Origin: CAZFVY01 sp964522665
Lineage (GTDB): Bacteria; Verrucomicrobiota; Verrucomicrobiia; Limisphaerales; CAZFVY01
NCBI GenBank assembly: GCA_964522665.1
Contig: CAZFVY010000087.1
Location: forward strand, 1 to 31,412
Length of the DNA: 31,412 bases
Direction: 5' to 3'
A program made the translations under genes and the position numbers. Shown here one piece after another: positions 1 through 7,680 of the stretch. The notes below the pieces were generated by a model. That model saw only the letters and a program-made list of their open reading frames with translations, had not been told where the DNA came from and did no database searches. Each line of letters starts with the position of its first letter. Positions within the stretch are counted from its first letter, which is position 1.

Positions 1-3000
1 TTTTGCGAGAGCGAATCCGCCGTGGGCGCGTTCTTCAACGCCGCCCGATTGTCGGCGGAACGTTTCGCCTCGACGATCGCCTCGCGCATCGACGGCGCGT
101 AGGACATGAACTCCGCGCTGCCCATCTTGCCGTGCCCTTTGGCCACGATGCGCTCGGCGACGATCCGCCGCATCAGGTCTTGCGGCGTCGCGCCGATCAA
201 CTTGCGGCTCCGCTCCCATTCTTCCTTTTGGATGTCGCCCTTCTTCGTCATCCGGTCGATCGCCACCTGCTCGAGTTCGTTGCTATACTCAAGGGCGCGG
301 TTCATGGCGTTCTCCCGCTCCAGTTCCGTCTTGCCCAAGTCAATCTTCTGCATCTCCAAGGCCAGATGCCGGCGGAGCGTCGCCTCGCGGTTGTTCAATT
401 GTTGCACGACGCCATCGCCGTATGTGCCGGCGTCGGCCGTCGCCCGCGCTTCTTCGCGCGCTAGATTCGCCCGGTCGCCGGCAGCGACCAAGCCGCGGTA
501 ACCGTCCGAGGACTTCGCGCCAAGTTCCGCTTCGAGTTGCACGCGCGCGTCCTGAATCTGCTTCAATTGCGGCGAACCGGCGTCACTCTTATTCAACGCG
601 TCCTCAGTGGTCTTCAGGAACTCAAGCTGCGTTCGCATCCCTGCCAGCTCATTCGCGAGTTCCGCCGAGCGTGTGACGCCACCAAGATCCCGAAAGAGGG
701 ACCCAATCTCGGAAGGTATCAGCTTCGCGTATTCCTCCTGCGTATGGATCGCAACGTCGCGCGTTCCCCCCGGCTCAACCACTTCAGGTTTCTTGCCGCC
801 ATCAAGATTCACATCTGATGTTCCACCGGAAGCCGGAGCGCCATCTCTAATGTTGCCGCCCATGGCCTTTCGCTGCGCCTCCTCCTTATCCATGTATCGA
901 TTCAAACCCGTCCAACTATAGGCATTGGCGGTCGCCCATACGACCGCCATTGTCTTCGGGGTTCGCAGCTCAGGGTGAGCCAGTAATTTTAGTAGATTTG
1001 TGTAATAGAGCGCGAAATCGGCCAGAAACGAAGTTGCTCCAGTCTTCCGATTCATCTCGCTCATCGCCTCCGCCCACGCGGATTTCAGCCCAACGAGTCG
1101 GTTGATCAACTGTTCCTTGATCGCCAGATCAGCCTGCTCGGCCGCGTTCAAATGATTTTGCGCGTCCGCCGCTACCTGCTGCGCCTTCGCATAGCTGTCC
1201 ATTAAACCAGTGAACCGCTCCGCCTGCCGCGCGCCGACCAATTGCGTGCCCAACTGATCCTTCTGAGTCGAACTGAGAGTTTTCCAAGCCGCGTTCAACT
1301 CACGCAACACCTGGCTCATGTTCTTCGCTTCACCTTCGCCGTTGGTCGTCACTTCAATATTGAATCGCCGCCTCAGAAACTCCCGGTTCGACTCCATGCT
1401 CAACGCCGCGATCAGGCGTTCGATCATGTTGCCCGCGGTCGTGCCACTTTGCCCCGTCTTGCCCGTCACGCCGCCGATCAACGCCATCAACTCCTGCAAC
1501 GGCAACCCAGCTTGCTTGGCCATGTTCGCCGTGCGGGTGATGCCTTCGAGCATGTCCTTGTTCGTCGTGTTGAAATTCTGCGAAGTGTAGGTCAGTTGTC
1601 CGATTAAACCGGATAACTGCGACACGTTCAAACCGTAGGCCACCATCACCTCCTGCAGCTTCTCGGTGGCTTCGTGCGCCGAAATCTGGCTGATGTTCGC
1701 CTCGACCATCGAGACGCGCACCGCCTCGTTCACTTCCTTGCGTGTCAAACCCAACCGCGACCACGCCTCCGCGCTCAATAACGCCTCGTCTCGGTCCCGA
1801 CCTTCCGCGGCGGCCAACTGCAAAATGTCCGACGTCAACTCTTGCGCGCTCCCGCCGACGCCCTTGAACACCTGACTCAATCGCGCCGTCTGCATCGAGA
1901 CGTCCATCATCGCCTTCAGGCTCTCCGTGGCCAACTCGACCGTTTTGTAAAGTGCCGTGACACTGGCCGACCACATCGCGACCTTGGCGGTGTTCAATGC
2001 AAATTGCGTCAGTGAAAACTTACCCGGCTTCTGTTGGGGCAGCGTGTTCGGGATCGACATCGGAGCGGACGTTTCGGCAATACGACCGCTCACCGTGGTG
2101 AACTGGCCGTTAGCGCCCATCTGCTGCTCACGGATAATCTCGCGGGTGACATCCATCCCGCCCGACTGGCGGACAAACCGGTCGCGCTTCGTCAGGATTG
2201 GACGCCCCTGACTGTCCACTCCCCTCACGTCCTTGGCTCGATCCCGCTTCCAACCCTGCCCCGGCAACTGCCCGACCATGAAGTCCGCCTCGTCGCCGAG
2301 GATTTGCGCCACTTGCCTACGTTGCAATTCCTCCTCCGCCTTCGCCAGCGCGGCGTCCTGCCGTTCGCGCGCCTTGGCGCCCTTGCTCAACACGCCGCCG
2401 ACCAAGCGGTCCTGACGGGCTTCGCCGGCACGCGTGCGTCGCTCCTCGTCCTGGCGCACTTTCTCGACGCGTTTGCGCGCAAGGATCACCGCCTCGTCCG
2501 CGTTCTGCTGCATCGCCTGTTCCGCGGCCAGTTGCTTGGCCGCGCGGCGCGCGCGCAATTCCGCCGCCGTCTTTTCCAAACCCTCCGCCTCGGCGTTCAA
2601 CTTGGCGATCAACCGCCGCAGGTTGCCCGCCAACGGCTGTTGCTGTTGTGCCTCGATGGCGCCGGCGTGCTCATCGAGGAACGCTTGCAGGTTGCTCGCC
2701 GCCCCGCGCGCCGCGCTGGCGTGCGCCGGCAAGTCCCGCTTATTGCGCAAATAGACCGCGCGGTAGCCGGTCAATTCATCCTTCATCCGCTCGGCGACTC
2801 GGCTCCGCAAGGCTTTGCCTTCCGCGCTTTCCTCCACGACTTTCGTAACGTTGAGCGTGTCGTCAAACGTCTGCGTGATTTGCTCGAACTGCCCCAGCGC
2901 CTTCGTGATGCGCGTGCTCGCGCCCTTGGCCGTCCGCGTGATGACGCGTTGCAATTCGGATTCCGATCCGGGCGGAACCGCCGGCGCGTCCGCCAACTTG

Positions 3001-3701
3001 CCGCCTGTCTTTTTACCACCGCCGCCGACCTCGCCGCCTTCGCCACCGCCACCCGTGAATTGCCCGTTACCGTTCCGATTGCCCGCGACCGCGCTGCCCG
3101 GCACGTCGAGCGTGACCAACGGCGGCGTGACTAAGCGGGCCACGATCTGATCGCCGCGGATCTCGAGTTGAATCGCCTTGAGTTTCGCGCCGTCCGCCAC
3201 GATCCCCTGCGCCACGTCCGGGACGGTGACGCTCGCCTTGCGCTCGAACATCGCCGTCAAAGCCTTGCTCATCTCGCCGTAGGACCGCTTGTGAAAATCC
3301 GCGAAGAAATCCCCGGCGACCTTGGTGTTCAGGAACGCGCCGTTGCGAAACAGGTCCGACCATTGGCTGCCGCCGCCCTTCTTGAACGCGGCCTGCACCT
3401 TCTGCTGGTAGTCCGCCACCGCGCGATCCACGGCGGCCGGGGACAATCCGAAATGCTTGGCGATCTCGCCCGGCTTGAGCGCGCTGTCACCCGCTTTGGA
3501 TTGCAGCTTGTTCAACTCATTCTGAATCGCCTTGCTGGATCCCAACAACGGATCGGCGAGGCCGGCCATCCGCATCGACAAGCCGCCAAGCTTGCGCTCC
3601 AACACGTCGAGGGCCTTGACCGCGTCCGCCAGCCCCGTCCCCGTCATCTTCGGGGCCGTCGTCTTGAGAATCACATACTCCGTGTGCGCGTTGTCACTCA
3701 T
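1..3701 (-). CDS. Tail tape measure protein, TP901 type (C-terminus cut by window edge)
   Basis: The frame reads open from ATG at 3701 to the window start, so at least 1233 residues are present and the C-terminus is missing. Tape measure proteins set tail length and sit inside the tail tube. Residues about 600-840 carry the TP901 tape-measure core: runs such as AAAEGRDRDEALLSAEAW, EATEKLQEVMVAYGL, NMAKQAGLPLQELMALIGG and GTTAGNMIERLIAAL alternate as in that family. Residues about 330-480 are rich in Ala, Arg, Gln and Glu and look helical or coiled coil. A GGAAAG ribosome-binding site lies about 10 bases before the ATG. The gene directly follows the G/GT chaperone pair, the usual place for a tape measure gene. 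Family assignment is strong; total length cannot be seen here. Confidence 0.9.
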   Translation of the reverse strand, partial: MSDNAHTEYVILKTTAPKMTGTGLADAVKALDVLERKLGGLSMRMAGLADPLLGSSKAIQNELNKLQSKAGDSALKPGEIAKHFGLSPAAVDRAVADYQQKVQAAFKKGGGSQWSDLFRNGAFLNTKVAGDFFADFHKRSYGEMSKALTAMFERKASVTVPDVAQGIVADGAKLKAIQLEIRGDQIVARLVTPPLVTLDVPGSAVAGNRNGNGQFTGGGGEGGEVGGGGKKTGGKLADAPAVPPGSESELQRVITRTAKGASTRITKALGQFEQITQTFDDTLNVTKVVEESAEGKALRSRVAERMKDELTGYRAVYLRNKRDLPAHASAARGAASNLQAFLDEHAGAIEAQQQQPLAGNLRRLIAKLNAEAEGLEKTAAELRARRAAKQLAAEQAMQQNADEAVILARKRVEKVRQDEERRTRAGEARQDRLVGGVLSKGAKARERQDAALAKAEEELQRRQVAQILGDEADFMVGQLPGQGWKRDRAKDVRGVDSQGRPILTKRDRFVRQSGGMDVTREIIREQQMGANGQFTTVSGRIAETSAPMSIPNTLPQQKPGKFSLTQFALNTAKVAMWSASVTALYKTVELATESLKAMMDVSMQTARLSQVFKGVGGSAQELTSDILQLAAAEGRDRDEALLSAEAWSRLGLTRKEVNEAVRVSMVEANISQISAHEATEKLQEVMVAYGLNVSQLSGLIGQLTYTSQNFNTTNKDMLEGITRTANMAKQAGLPLQELMALIGGVTGKTGQSGTTAGNMIERLIAALSMESNREFLRRRFNIEVTTNGEGEAKNMSQVLRELNAAWKTLSSTQKDQLGTQLVGARQAERFTGLMDSYAKAQQVAADAQNHLNAAEQADLAIKEQLINRLVGLKSAWAEAMSEMNRKTGATSFLADFALYYTNLLKLLAHPELRTPKTMAVVWATANAYSWTGLNRYMDKEEAQRKAMGGNIRDGAPASGGTSDVNLDGGKKPEVVEPGGTRDVAIHTQEEYAKLIPSEIGSLFRDLGGVTRSAELANELAGMRTQLEFLKTTEDALNKSDAGSPQLKQIQDARVQLEAELGAKSSDGYRGLVAAGDRANLAREEARATADAGTYGDGVVQQLNNREATLRRHLALEMQKIDLGKTELERENAMNRALEYSNELEQVAIDRMTKKGDIQKEEWERSRKLIGATPQDLMRRIVAERIVAKGHGKMGSAEFMSYAPSMREAIVEAKRSADNRAALKNAPTADSLSQ

Positions 3702-3735
3702 ATTTCATTTACTTTCCGGCGCATCCGCCGCGCCG

Positions 3736-3765
3736 TCCTCCGTAGTCGCGTAGCGCGAAGGAGGA
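3736..3765 (-). repeat. GC-rich hairpin between GT chaperone and tape measure gene
   Basis: An outer stem TCCTCC/GGAGGA (3736-3741 with 3760-3765) encloses an inner stem TCGCG/CGCGA (3746-3750 with 3754-3758) with a 3-base loop. No T-run follows on the coding strand, so it is not a classical intrinsic terminator. It may be a dispersed host repeat or an mRNA-stabilising hairpin. A short degenerate heptad stretch lies beside it at 3767-3780. Confidence 0.55.
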
Positions 3766-3776
3766 AGCCTTCAGCC

Positions 3777-4567
3777 TTACTCTTTGACTCCCCATCGCTT
3801 CCGCTGCCGGTCGAGCGGGTTGCCGCCGCCGGTGGCCTTATTTTTCGCGTCCGCCTCGGCTTTCGCCTGCATCTCTTCCTGCATGAAACCCTGCCGCTTG
3901 TGATGGTGGATCATGTGCGCCACCATCTCGGCCTGGCGCACGATCGAGCAGCGCTTAAACTGCTCGATCGTCACGCCAAACATGATCGCCGCGTCGAGCA
4001 TCAGATACGACATGCTCGGCCCCGCCAGCGCCGTCCCGGAATCCTTCGGCCGCCAGTCCCTCAACTTTGGGTCGAGGCGACTGGCGAGGAAAAATTTACG
4101 ATGCCCTCGATCGAGGCGCCGTCGTTTCGGATCACCATCCACAAGGTGTCCAACGCCGATTCCGTGAAGCGCGCCGAGATCCACGCGTGAATCTTCTCGC
4201 GGCCGTCCGGCGACATCGGGTCCAGTTCCGATTGATACGCGTCCCGAATCACCTGGCACCCGAGGAATACCCCGAGGCTGCGGATCATCCGGTTATGTTT
4301 GCGCAGGCGGCTCTGGAAGCCGGGGTTCAGCCGGTCGAATTCATCCGTCGGTTTGCCGTCCTCGCCGAGCTTCATCGGTGGGATCAACTCTTGCGCGAAC
4401 GCTTCAAGCGACTCCGCCTCCGTCGCCGTCAGGCAACGCACCGGAATCGTGATCTCCTTCCCGAAGGATTTGATCTCCACGTTCACGGTTTGCCGCATCA
4501 AGTCCTCGATCAATTGGAAGCCCGACTTCGGTTCCGACTGATTCGCCGTCTGGTTTGGTGTGCTCAT
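3777..4567 (-). CDS. Tail assembly chaperone GT, -1 frameshift product (T part 3777-4091)
   Basis: The T-like frame has no convincing start of its own and overlaps the end of the G gene. A slippery heptamer A AAT TTT sits at 4097-4091 in the G frame. Slipping back one base there joins 159 G residues to 104 residues ending in RQRKRWGVKE, giving a fusion of about 263 residues. In lambda-like phages the minor G-T product links the tape measure to tail tube subunits during assembly, and the gene lies just upstream of the tape measure, as here. The T part has IEQFKRCSIVRQAEMVAHMI followed by a charged helix, as in many T domains. The frameshift is inferred from sequence; an independent start at the internal MSYLMLDA is the alternative. 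Confidence 0.72.
4061..4567 (-). CDS. Tail assembly chaperone G-like protein
   Basis: This 168-residue acidic protein begins MSTPNQTANQSEPKSGFQLI and ends VASTQS. It lies immediately upstream of the tape measure gene and overlaps a second frame at a slippery site, the arrangement of tail chaperone G. The segment VNVEIKSFGKEITIPVRCLT resembles the short beta-rich start of such chaperones, and a helical body follows. Its likely role is to keep the tape measure protein soluble and guide tail tube assembly. No clear ribosome-binding site is visible before the ATG, where the DNA is AT-rich. The upstream side is disturbed by the assembly gap: the first 22 bases of the gene (4546-4567) are repeated beyond the N run. 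Identification rests on position and frameshift more than on similarity. Confidence 0.7.
   Translation of the reverse strand: MSTPNQTANQSEPKSGFQLIEDLMRQTVNVEIKSFGKEITIPVRCLTATEAESLEAFAQELIPPMKLGEDGKPTDEFDRLNPGFQSRLRKHNRMIRSLGVFLGCQVIRDAYQSELDPMSPDGREKIHAWISARFTESALDTLWMVIRNDGASIEGIVNFSSPVASTQS
4091..4097 (-). promoter_or_regulatory. Probable -1 ribosomal frameshift site (slippery heptamer)
   Basis: On the coding strand the heptamer AAATTTT reads A AAT TTT in the G frame, matching the X XXY YYZ rule for tandem slippage. After slippage the codons are AAA and TTT, and the new frame stays open to 3777. It lies 28 bases before the G stop codon, a normal distance for tail chaperone frameshifts. 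Confidence 0.7.
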
Positions 4568-4755
4568 TTTTTTATTGAGTTAAAACGTTATGCTGTATTG
4601 NNNNNNNNNNNNNNNNNNNNNNNNNNNNNNNNNNNNNNNNNNNNNNNNNNNNNNNNNNNNNNNNNNNNNNNNNNNNNNNNNNNNNNNNNNNNNNNNNNNN
4701 CCGTCTGGTTTGGTGTGCTCATTTTTTTATTGAGTTAAAACGTTATGCTGTATTG
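4546..4755. other. Assembly gap of 100 N flanked by an exact 55-bp duplication
   Basis: Bases 4546-4600 and 4701-4755 are identical over 55 bases, and exactly 100 N separate them. This is what a scaffolder produces when two contigs end in the same k-mer and the overlap is not collapsed. Merging the copies gives a clean junction between the 174-residue gene stop at 4735 and the G gene start at 4567. The copy at 4701-4722 is a false second start of the G gene. Confidence 0.9.
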
Positions 4756-5259
4756 AAGCCTTCCCCTCACCGTCACGACGCGCAGCGCGAACAAGCCGTC
4801 GGATACCACCTGCGGCGCGCGGGCTTTCAGGTCGGTGATTCCCTTGGCGTGTAACGCGATCGTCGCGGCGCTGTTGCGCAATAGGCCGTTCAGCAGGTCC
4901 GCCGCGCGACGGCACTGGTAGGCGCTGTTGCCGGCGCCGGTGTCCGCCACCTGCGCGCGGACGTAGAACGTCCACGTGATCTCGTCGAACGCCAGCTTGC
5001 CCTTCCCTAGCGTCGGATCGTCATCGAGGTAGTCGCGTCCCCCGCGCGAGGCCGCGACGACGCTGATGCCCACGCCGCTCAATGGCTGGGGCAACGCGTC
5101 CGATTGATCGAACGCCAGATGCGCGGACGGAAACGCCACGCCCGATCCGCCCAGCGTGTGCGTGCCACCATCGAAGTAGCCCGACAGCCACTCGAACCAA
5201 AGCCCTTGCGTGGACTCCACGACGGACAAACCATTCACCGCTGGACTGTTCAGTGGCAT
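4735..5259 (-). CDS. Putative tail terminator / tail completion protein
   Basis: The 174-residue product starts MPLNSPAVNGLSVVES and ends LQYSITF. Its centre, DEITWTFYVRAQVADTGAGN followed by YQCRRAADLLNGLLRNSA, reads as a beta strand and then an amphipathic helix, and the C-terminal part alternates strands. Tail terminators cap the tube and have a compact alpha/beta fold of about this size. The gene lies 5 bases after its upstream neighbour and immediately before the tail chaperone, within the range of positions for terminator or minor tail genes. I found no signature motif, so the function is an inference from position, size and predicted fold. A minor tail protein or baseplate part would also fit. 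Confidence 0.4.
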   Translation of the reverse strand: MPLNSPAVNGLSVVESTQGLWFEWLSGYFDGGTHTLGGSGVAFPSAHLAFDQSDALPQPLSGVGISVVAASRGGRDYLDDDPTLGKGKLAFDEITWTFYVRAQVADTGAGNSAYQCRRAADLLNGLLRNSAATIALHAKGITDLKARAPQVVSDGLFALRVVTVRGRLQYSITF

Positions 5260-5263
5260 GGCG

Positions 5264-5971
5264 TCAAATCGAGAGGGTTAACTGCGTGGTGTTCCACAGG
5301 TTGTGGATTTCTTTCCGCAACTGTTCCGGCAGCCGGTCCAGCAACAACTCGCGCCATGCCACCAGCACGGCGTTCAACCAAAGCTCCATCGTGTCGGCGT
5401 CGAGGCCGGTCTTGTTCTGGCCCTGCGTCAAGGCGAACTCGCCGAGCGTCGGATGCCGGCCGCCACCGTTGCCGAAAATCAGGGAGGCCGTCGCGCGCAC
5501 GCGCCCCTCGGTGCGCGGGCCGAACAGGATGTTGATGATGCGGTCGGCGATCTCGCGATCGCCCCACGCGAATTCCTGTTCCGACTTGTCCTTGTAACCC
5601 GCCACCCAATCGAGGATGAGCTGCTCGACTTCCGGCCGGCCCGTCGCCGCGTCTTGGAACAACGGCAAATTCTTGAACTGCTCGCGCCCGACCGCGCCCA
5701 GCACGTCCACCGCCTGGATTACCTGCGTCAACGACCACGTCATCGCGCCCGCCCCGAACGCGCTCGTCGCCACGCCTTTGACAAAACCGTCGATCAGCTC
5801 GCGCTCGAATTCACTTTGCGCGACCTGCTCCAAAGCCTCTTTCGCCTTCGCGACCGCCACCGGCAGCCACGGCTTCGGCTCGGTCACCTTGGCCTGCGCT
5901 GACGCGATGCGCCCCGCGAATGTCTCCATTCGCCCGCGCACGCTCTTGACCGTGGATTCGATCTTCAGCAT
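5264..5971 (-). CDS. Uncharacterised virion-module protein, 235 residues
   Basis: I do not recognise the family. The product is mostly helical: an N-terminal stretch with MLKIESTVKSVRGRM, an Ala/Lys-rich helix near residues 38-55, and a central domain with EVEQLILDWVAGYKDKSEQE and WGDREIADRIINILFGPRTE. The C-terminal part contains DTMELWLNAVLVAWRELLLD. It has no signal peptide or membrane span. It ends 5 bases before the next gene, so it is probably translated with it. Position between the small joining proteins and the tail terminator candidate suggests a head-tail joining or minor tail role. Its upstream side carries a full heptad inverted pair. Confidence 0.6.
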   Translation of the reverse strand: MLKIESTVKSVRGRMETFAGRIASAQAKVTEPKPWLPVAVAKAKEALEQVAQSEFERELIDGFVKGVATSAFGAGAMTWSLTQVIQAVDVLGAVGREQFKNLPLFQDAATGRPEVEQLILDWVAGYKDKSEQEFAWGDREIADRIINILFGPRTEGRVRATASLIFGNGGGRHPTLGEFALTQGQNKTGLDADTMELWLNAVLVAWRELLLDRLPEQLRKEIHNLWNTTQLTLSI

Positions 5972-5980
5972 AGGCGCGCA

Positions 5981-6092
5981 AAGGTCGAAGGCTGAACGCT
6001 AAAGGCTGAAATAATGCCAAGCAGAGAACGCCGCGCGGTTGTCTTTCCGGTTGTTTTCACTTTGGCGTTTAACATTTAGCCTTCGACCTTTC
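5981..6092. repeat. Heptad inverted pair with near-perfect arms
   Basis: The left arm at 5981-6010 reads NGCTRAA-type heptads on the plus strand and the right arm at 6061-6092 reads the complement. The outer 13 bases, AAGGTCGAAGGCT and AGCCTTCGACCTT, are exact complements, including the variant base T that other copies lack. That suggests the two arms are copied or corrected together. The roughly 50-base spacer has no gene. Confidence 0.8.
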
Positions 6093-6094
6093 TG

Positions 6095-6457
6095 CTACGT
6101 TTGCAAACGTAGCAGCAGCGTCCTTGTCAGCGGCGCGCCCTGCACGTTGGCGTCCCATGCCTGGGCGAGCTTCTCGCCGATGTTCTTTTGGATGTACACG
6201 CGGCCGTTGATCGTGAACGTCAGGCCGGTCAACCCGTCGAGTGGCGTCGCCGCCGGCAGATCGAGAATGCAATCGCCCTGCTCCACGTTCTCGAATACCC
6301 GCACGTTGCTCGTGTTGATGCCGACGAAATGCGCAAAGCCGTTCACGACGAGGCTGCGCGCCGCGGTCGTGCCGTTCACCATCGAGCCGGTCGTCGGATC
6401 GAGCGTGCCGCCGGTCACGACGGTCCAGTTCAACGTGATCGCCGTGTCGTTCGCCAT
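6095..6457 (-). CDS. Small putative head-tail joining protein, 120 residues
   Basis: The reading frame opens with a TTG at 6502 that overlaps the upstream stop, but ATG at 6457, giving MANDTAITLNWTVVTGG, looks like the natural start. ATG at 6469 is also possible. The protein is beta-rich: TLDPTTGSMVNGTTA, ARSLVVNGFAHFV, then GDCILDLPAATPLDG and LTFTINGRVYIQK. This layout resembles small head-closure (stopper) proteins of siphophages, which often describe a short beta barrel with a loop. The C-terminus, LTRTLLLRLQT, ends at TAG just before a heptad arm. Assignment is by size, position and strand pattern only. Confidence 0.4.
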   Translation of the reverse strand: MANDTAITLNWTVVTGGTLDPTTGSMVNGTTAARSLVVNGFAHFVGINTSNVRVFENVEQGDCILDLPAATPLDGLTGLTFTINGRVYIQKNIGEKLAQAWDANVQGAPLTRTLLLRLQT

Positions 6458-6498
6458 GCGCGACAACATCGCCGAACGAAATCTTGAGCCTCGGTTTC

Positions 6499-6687
6499 TC
6501 AAGCTGTTTTTTTAGCTCCCTTCGCCACGAGCGCGTGCAACCACGGCTTCTCGCGCCGGTAGGCGTATTTCGGCTTGCGGCGTTCGAGCGCCTGCAACGC
6601 CCGCTTGAAGTCCGCGAACGTCCCGTTGCCACTGCCGCGGCCGATCTGACGTTCGTTGGCGTTGACTTGAGGAATCGCCGTTCTCAT
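6499..6687 (-). CDS. Small basic protein, 62 residues
   Basis: The protein MRTAIPQVNANERQIGRGSG is followed by a lysine/arginine-rich helix with FADFKRALQALERRKPKYAY and a basic tail ending KGAKKTA. Its start overlaps the stop of the 159-residue gene by 4 bases, and its stop touches the first possible start of the next gene, so the three are probably translationally coupled. Nothing identifies the function. Small basic proteins in this part of a late operon are often head-tail joining accessories. The tight packing on both sides supports that it is a real gene. Confidence 0.55.
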   Translation of the reverse strand: MRTAIPQVNANERQIGRGSGNGTFADFKRALQALERRKPKYAYRREKPWLHALVAKGAKKTA

Positions 6688-7163
6688 ACCTCGATCACCC
6701 CATTGGCCACCAACCCAATCGGGCTGATGACGGCTTGAACCGTGCCGCCCGACACCAAAGCGAACCGATCACTGCCGTCGGACGGCGAAGCTTCGAGCAC
6801 GTCCGGCACGCGCAGGATGCCGCTCTTGGTCACGCTCGCCAGCCGGCGCGCGCCCCGCCAGAACTCCAGCCGCGGCTCGGACTCGTAAGCCGCGGTGCCA
6901 CCCATCGCGATCAGCGAATGGCACACCACCGCCACGCCGGACAATGACATTGCCGGGCTGCCTTGAATCGTCGCCGCGAAGGGATTCTGCGTGAACGCGG
7001 CGCGCCCGCTCGACAGCCCCGGCACGCTCTCCGTGAACCCGTGCGTGCCCGCGTCATATTCGAATAACCGCAGCGACTCCCGCGCGCCGCCGGCGCCGGG
7101 ATTCACCCACTGCACGAACAACGGCGCGGCCAGAACCGCGGGCGTTTTACAATCAACTCCCAT
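6684..7163 (-). CDS. Uncharacterised virion-module protein, 159 residues
   Basis: The product begins MGVDCKTPAVLAAPLFVQWV and is beta-rich, with Gly/Ser turns: GLSSGRAAFTQNPFAATIQG, MSLSGVAVVCHSLIAMGG, and LEFWRGARRLASVTKSGILR. The C-terminus GTVQAVISPIGLVANGVIEV resembles the short repeated strands of virion decoration or fibre-tip domains. No catalytic motif, signal peptide or membrane span is present. The stop overlaps the next gene start by 4 bases. A heptad arm (7169-7202) separates it from the tail tube candidate upstream. I would read it as a structural protein of unknown position. Confidence 0.55.
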   Translation of the reverse strand: MGVDCKTPAVLAAPLFVQWVNPGAGGARESLRLFEYDAGTHGFTESVPGLSSGRAAFTQNPFAATIQGSPAMSLSGVAVVCHSLIAMGGTAAYESEPRLEFWRGARRLASVTKSGILRVPDVLEASPSDGSDRFALVSGGTVQAVISPIGLVANGVIEV

Positions 7164-7168
7164 ATTTG

Positions 7169-7202
7169 AATTCAGCCTTTAGCATTCAGCCCTTAGCCTT
7201 CG
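7169..7202. repeat. Single heptad arm (TTYAGCN on plus strand)
   Basis: About five tandem heptads such as TTCAGCC, TTTAGCA and TTCAGCC fill the space between the 146-residue gene and the 159-residue gene. There is no opposing arm here. The upstream gene stops two bases outside the array. Confidence 0.8.
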
Positions 7203-7204
7203 TT

Positions 7205-7645
7205 TCAGTGCCCTTCCTCGACGTAGTATTGGGCGCGAAAACTCTGGTTGTTGATCGACTCCATCACCCCCCGGGACGTCTTGCTGTTGCGGCGAAATTG
7301 CACGCCGTAGTAGGTCCGCTGGTGGCACTTCTTCGTGCGTTCATCCTCCCAGGCGATGTTCATGACGTAACGCGACCCGCGCGCCGGCCGCGGATCCAGA
7401 AACGTCGCGCCGTCCACCTTCCAAATCTGCTCCACGGTGATCGACTGGTCCGCGTTGAGATCCTCGAACACCCGGTATTCTGATCCGGTCGGCGTGGACT
7501 CGACCTCCTCCATGTTCTCGTCCATCCGCAACCCCTCCGCCTTCACGCCCAGCCAAAACGGCGAGCCGGTCACCGCCGCCCCATTCACGTCCTGCGGATA
7601 CAAGTCGAGCGTCGCTTCCAGGAGTATGAGCGGCCGTTGGTTCAC
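7205..7645 (-). CDS. Putative major tail (tube) protein
   Basis: The 146-residue product begins MNQRPLILLEATLDLYPQDV and is predicted as mainly beta strands: SPFWLGVKAEGLRMDENME, EYRVFEDLNADQSITVEQIW, SRYVMNIAWEDERTKKCHQR and TYYGVQFRRNSKTSRGVMES. A chain with a short first strand, a loop and paired long strands that end in RAQYYVEEGH fits the tail tube fold, and it follows the head-tail connector as in many siphophages. It is at the short end of the size range for tube proteins. No motif proves it. A minor structural protein is the alternative. The gene is bracketed on both sides by heptad arrays. Confidence 0.42.
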   Translation of the reverse strand: MNQRPLILLEATLDLYPQDVNGAAVTGSPFWLGVKAEGLRMDENMEEVESTPTGSEYRVFEDLNADQSITVEQIWKVDGATFLDPRPARGSRYVMNIAWEDERTKKCHQRTYYGVQFRRNSKTSRGVMESINNQSFRAQYYVEEGH

Positions 7646-7678
7646 TTTAGAATTTAGCCTTCAGCCCTCAGCCTTGGC
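7645..7678. repeat. Single heptad arm after the connector gene
   Basis: Tandem heptads (TTTAGAA, TTTAGCC, TTCAGCC, CTCAGCC) fill the short space between the connector gene stop and the tail tube candidate start. The array begins four bases after the connector stop codon on the coding strand. There is no opposing arm. Confidence 0.8.
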
Positions 7679-7680
7679 TT

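Noticed and set aside
2034..3134. 366-residue plus-strand open frame
   Set aside because: Its Arg/Leu/Ala-rich sequence is the antisense shadow of the tape measure gene in GC-rich DNA.
3736..3765. Hairpin read as an intrinsic terminator before the tape measure gene
   Set aside because: No T-run follows on the coding strand, and termination before the tape measure gene would not make sense for the tail operon.
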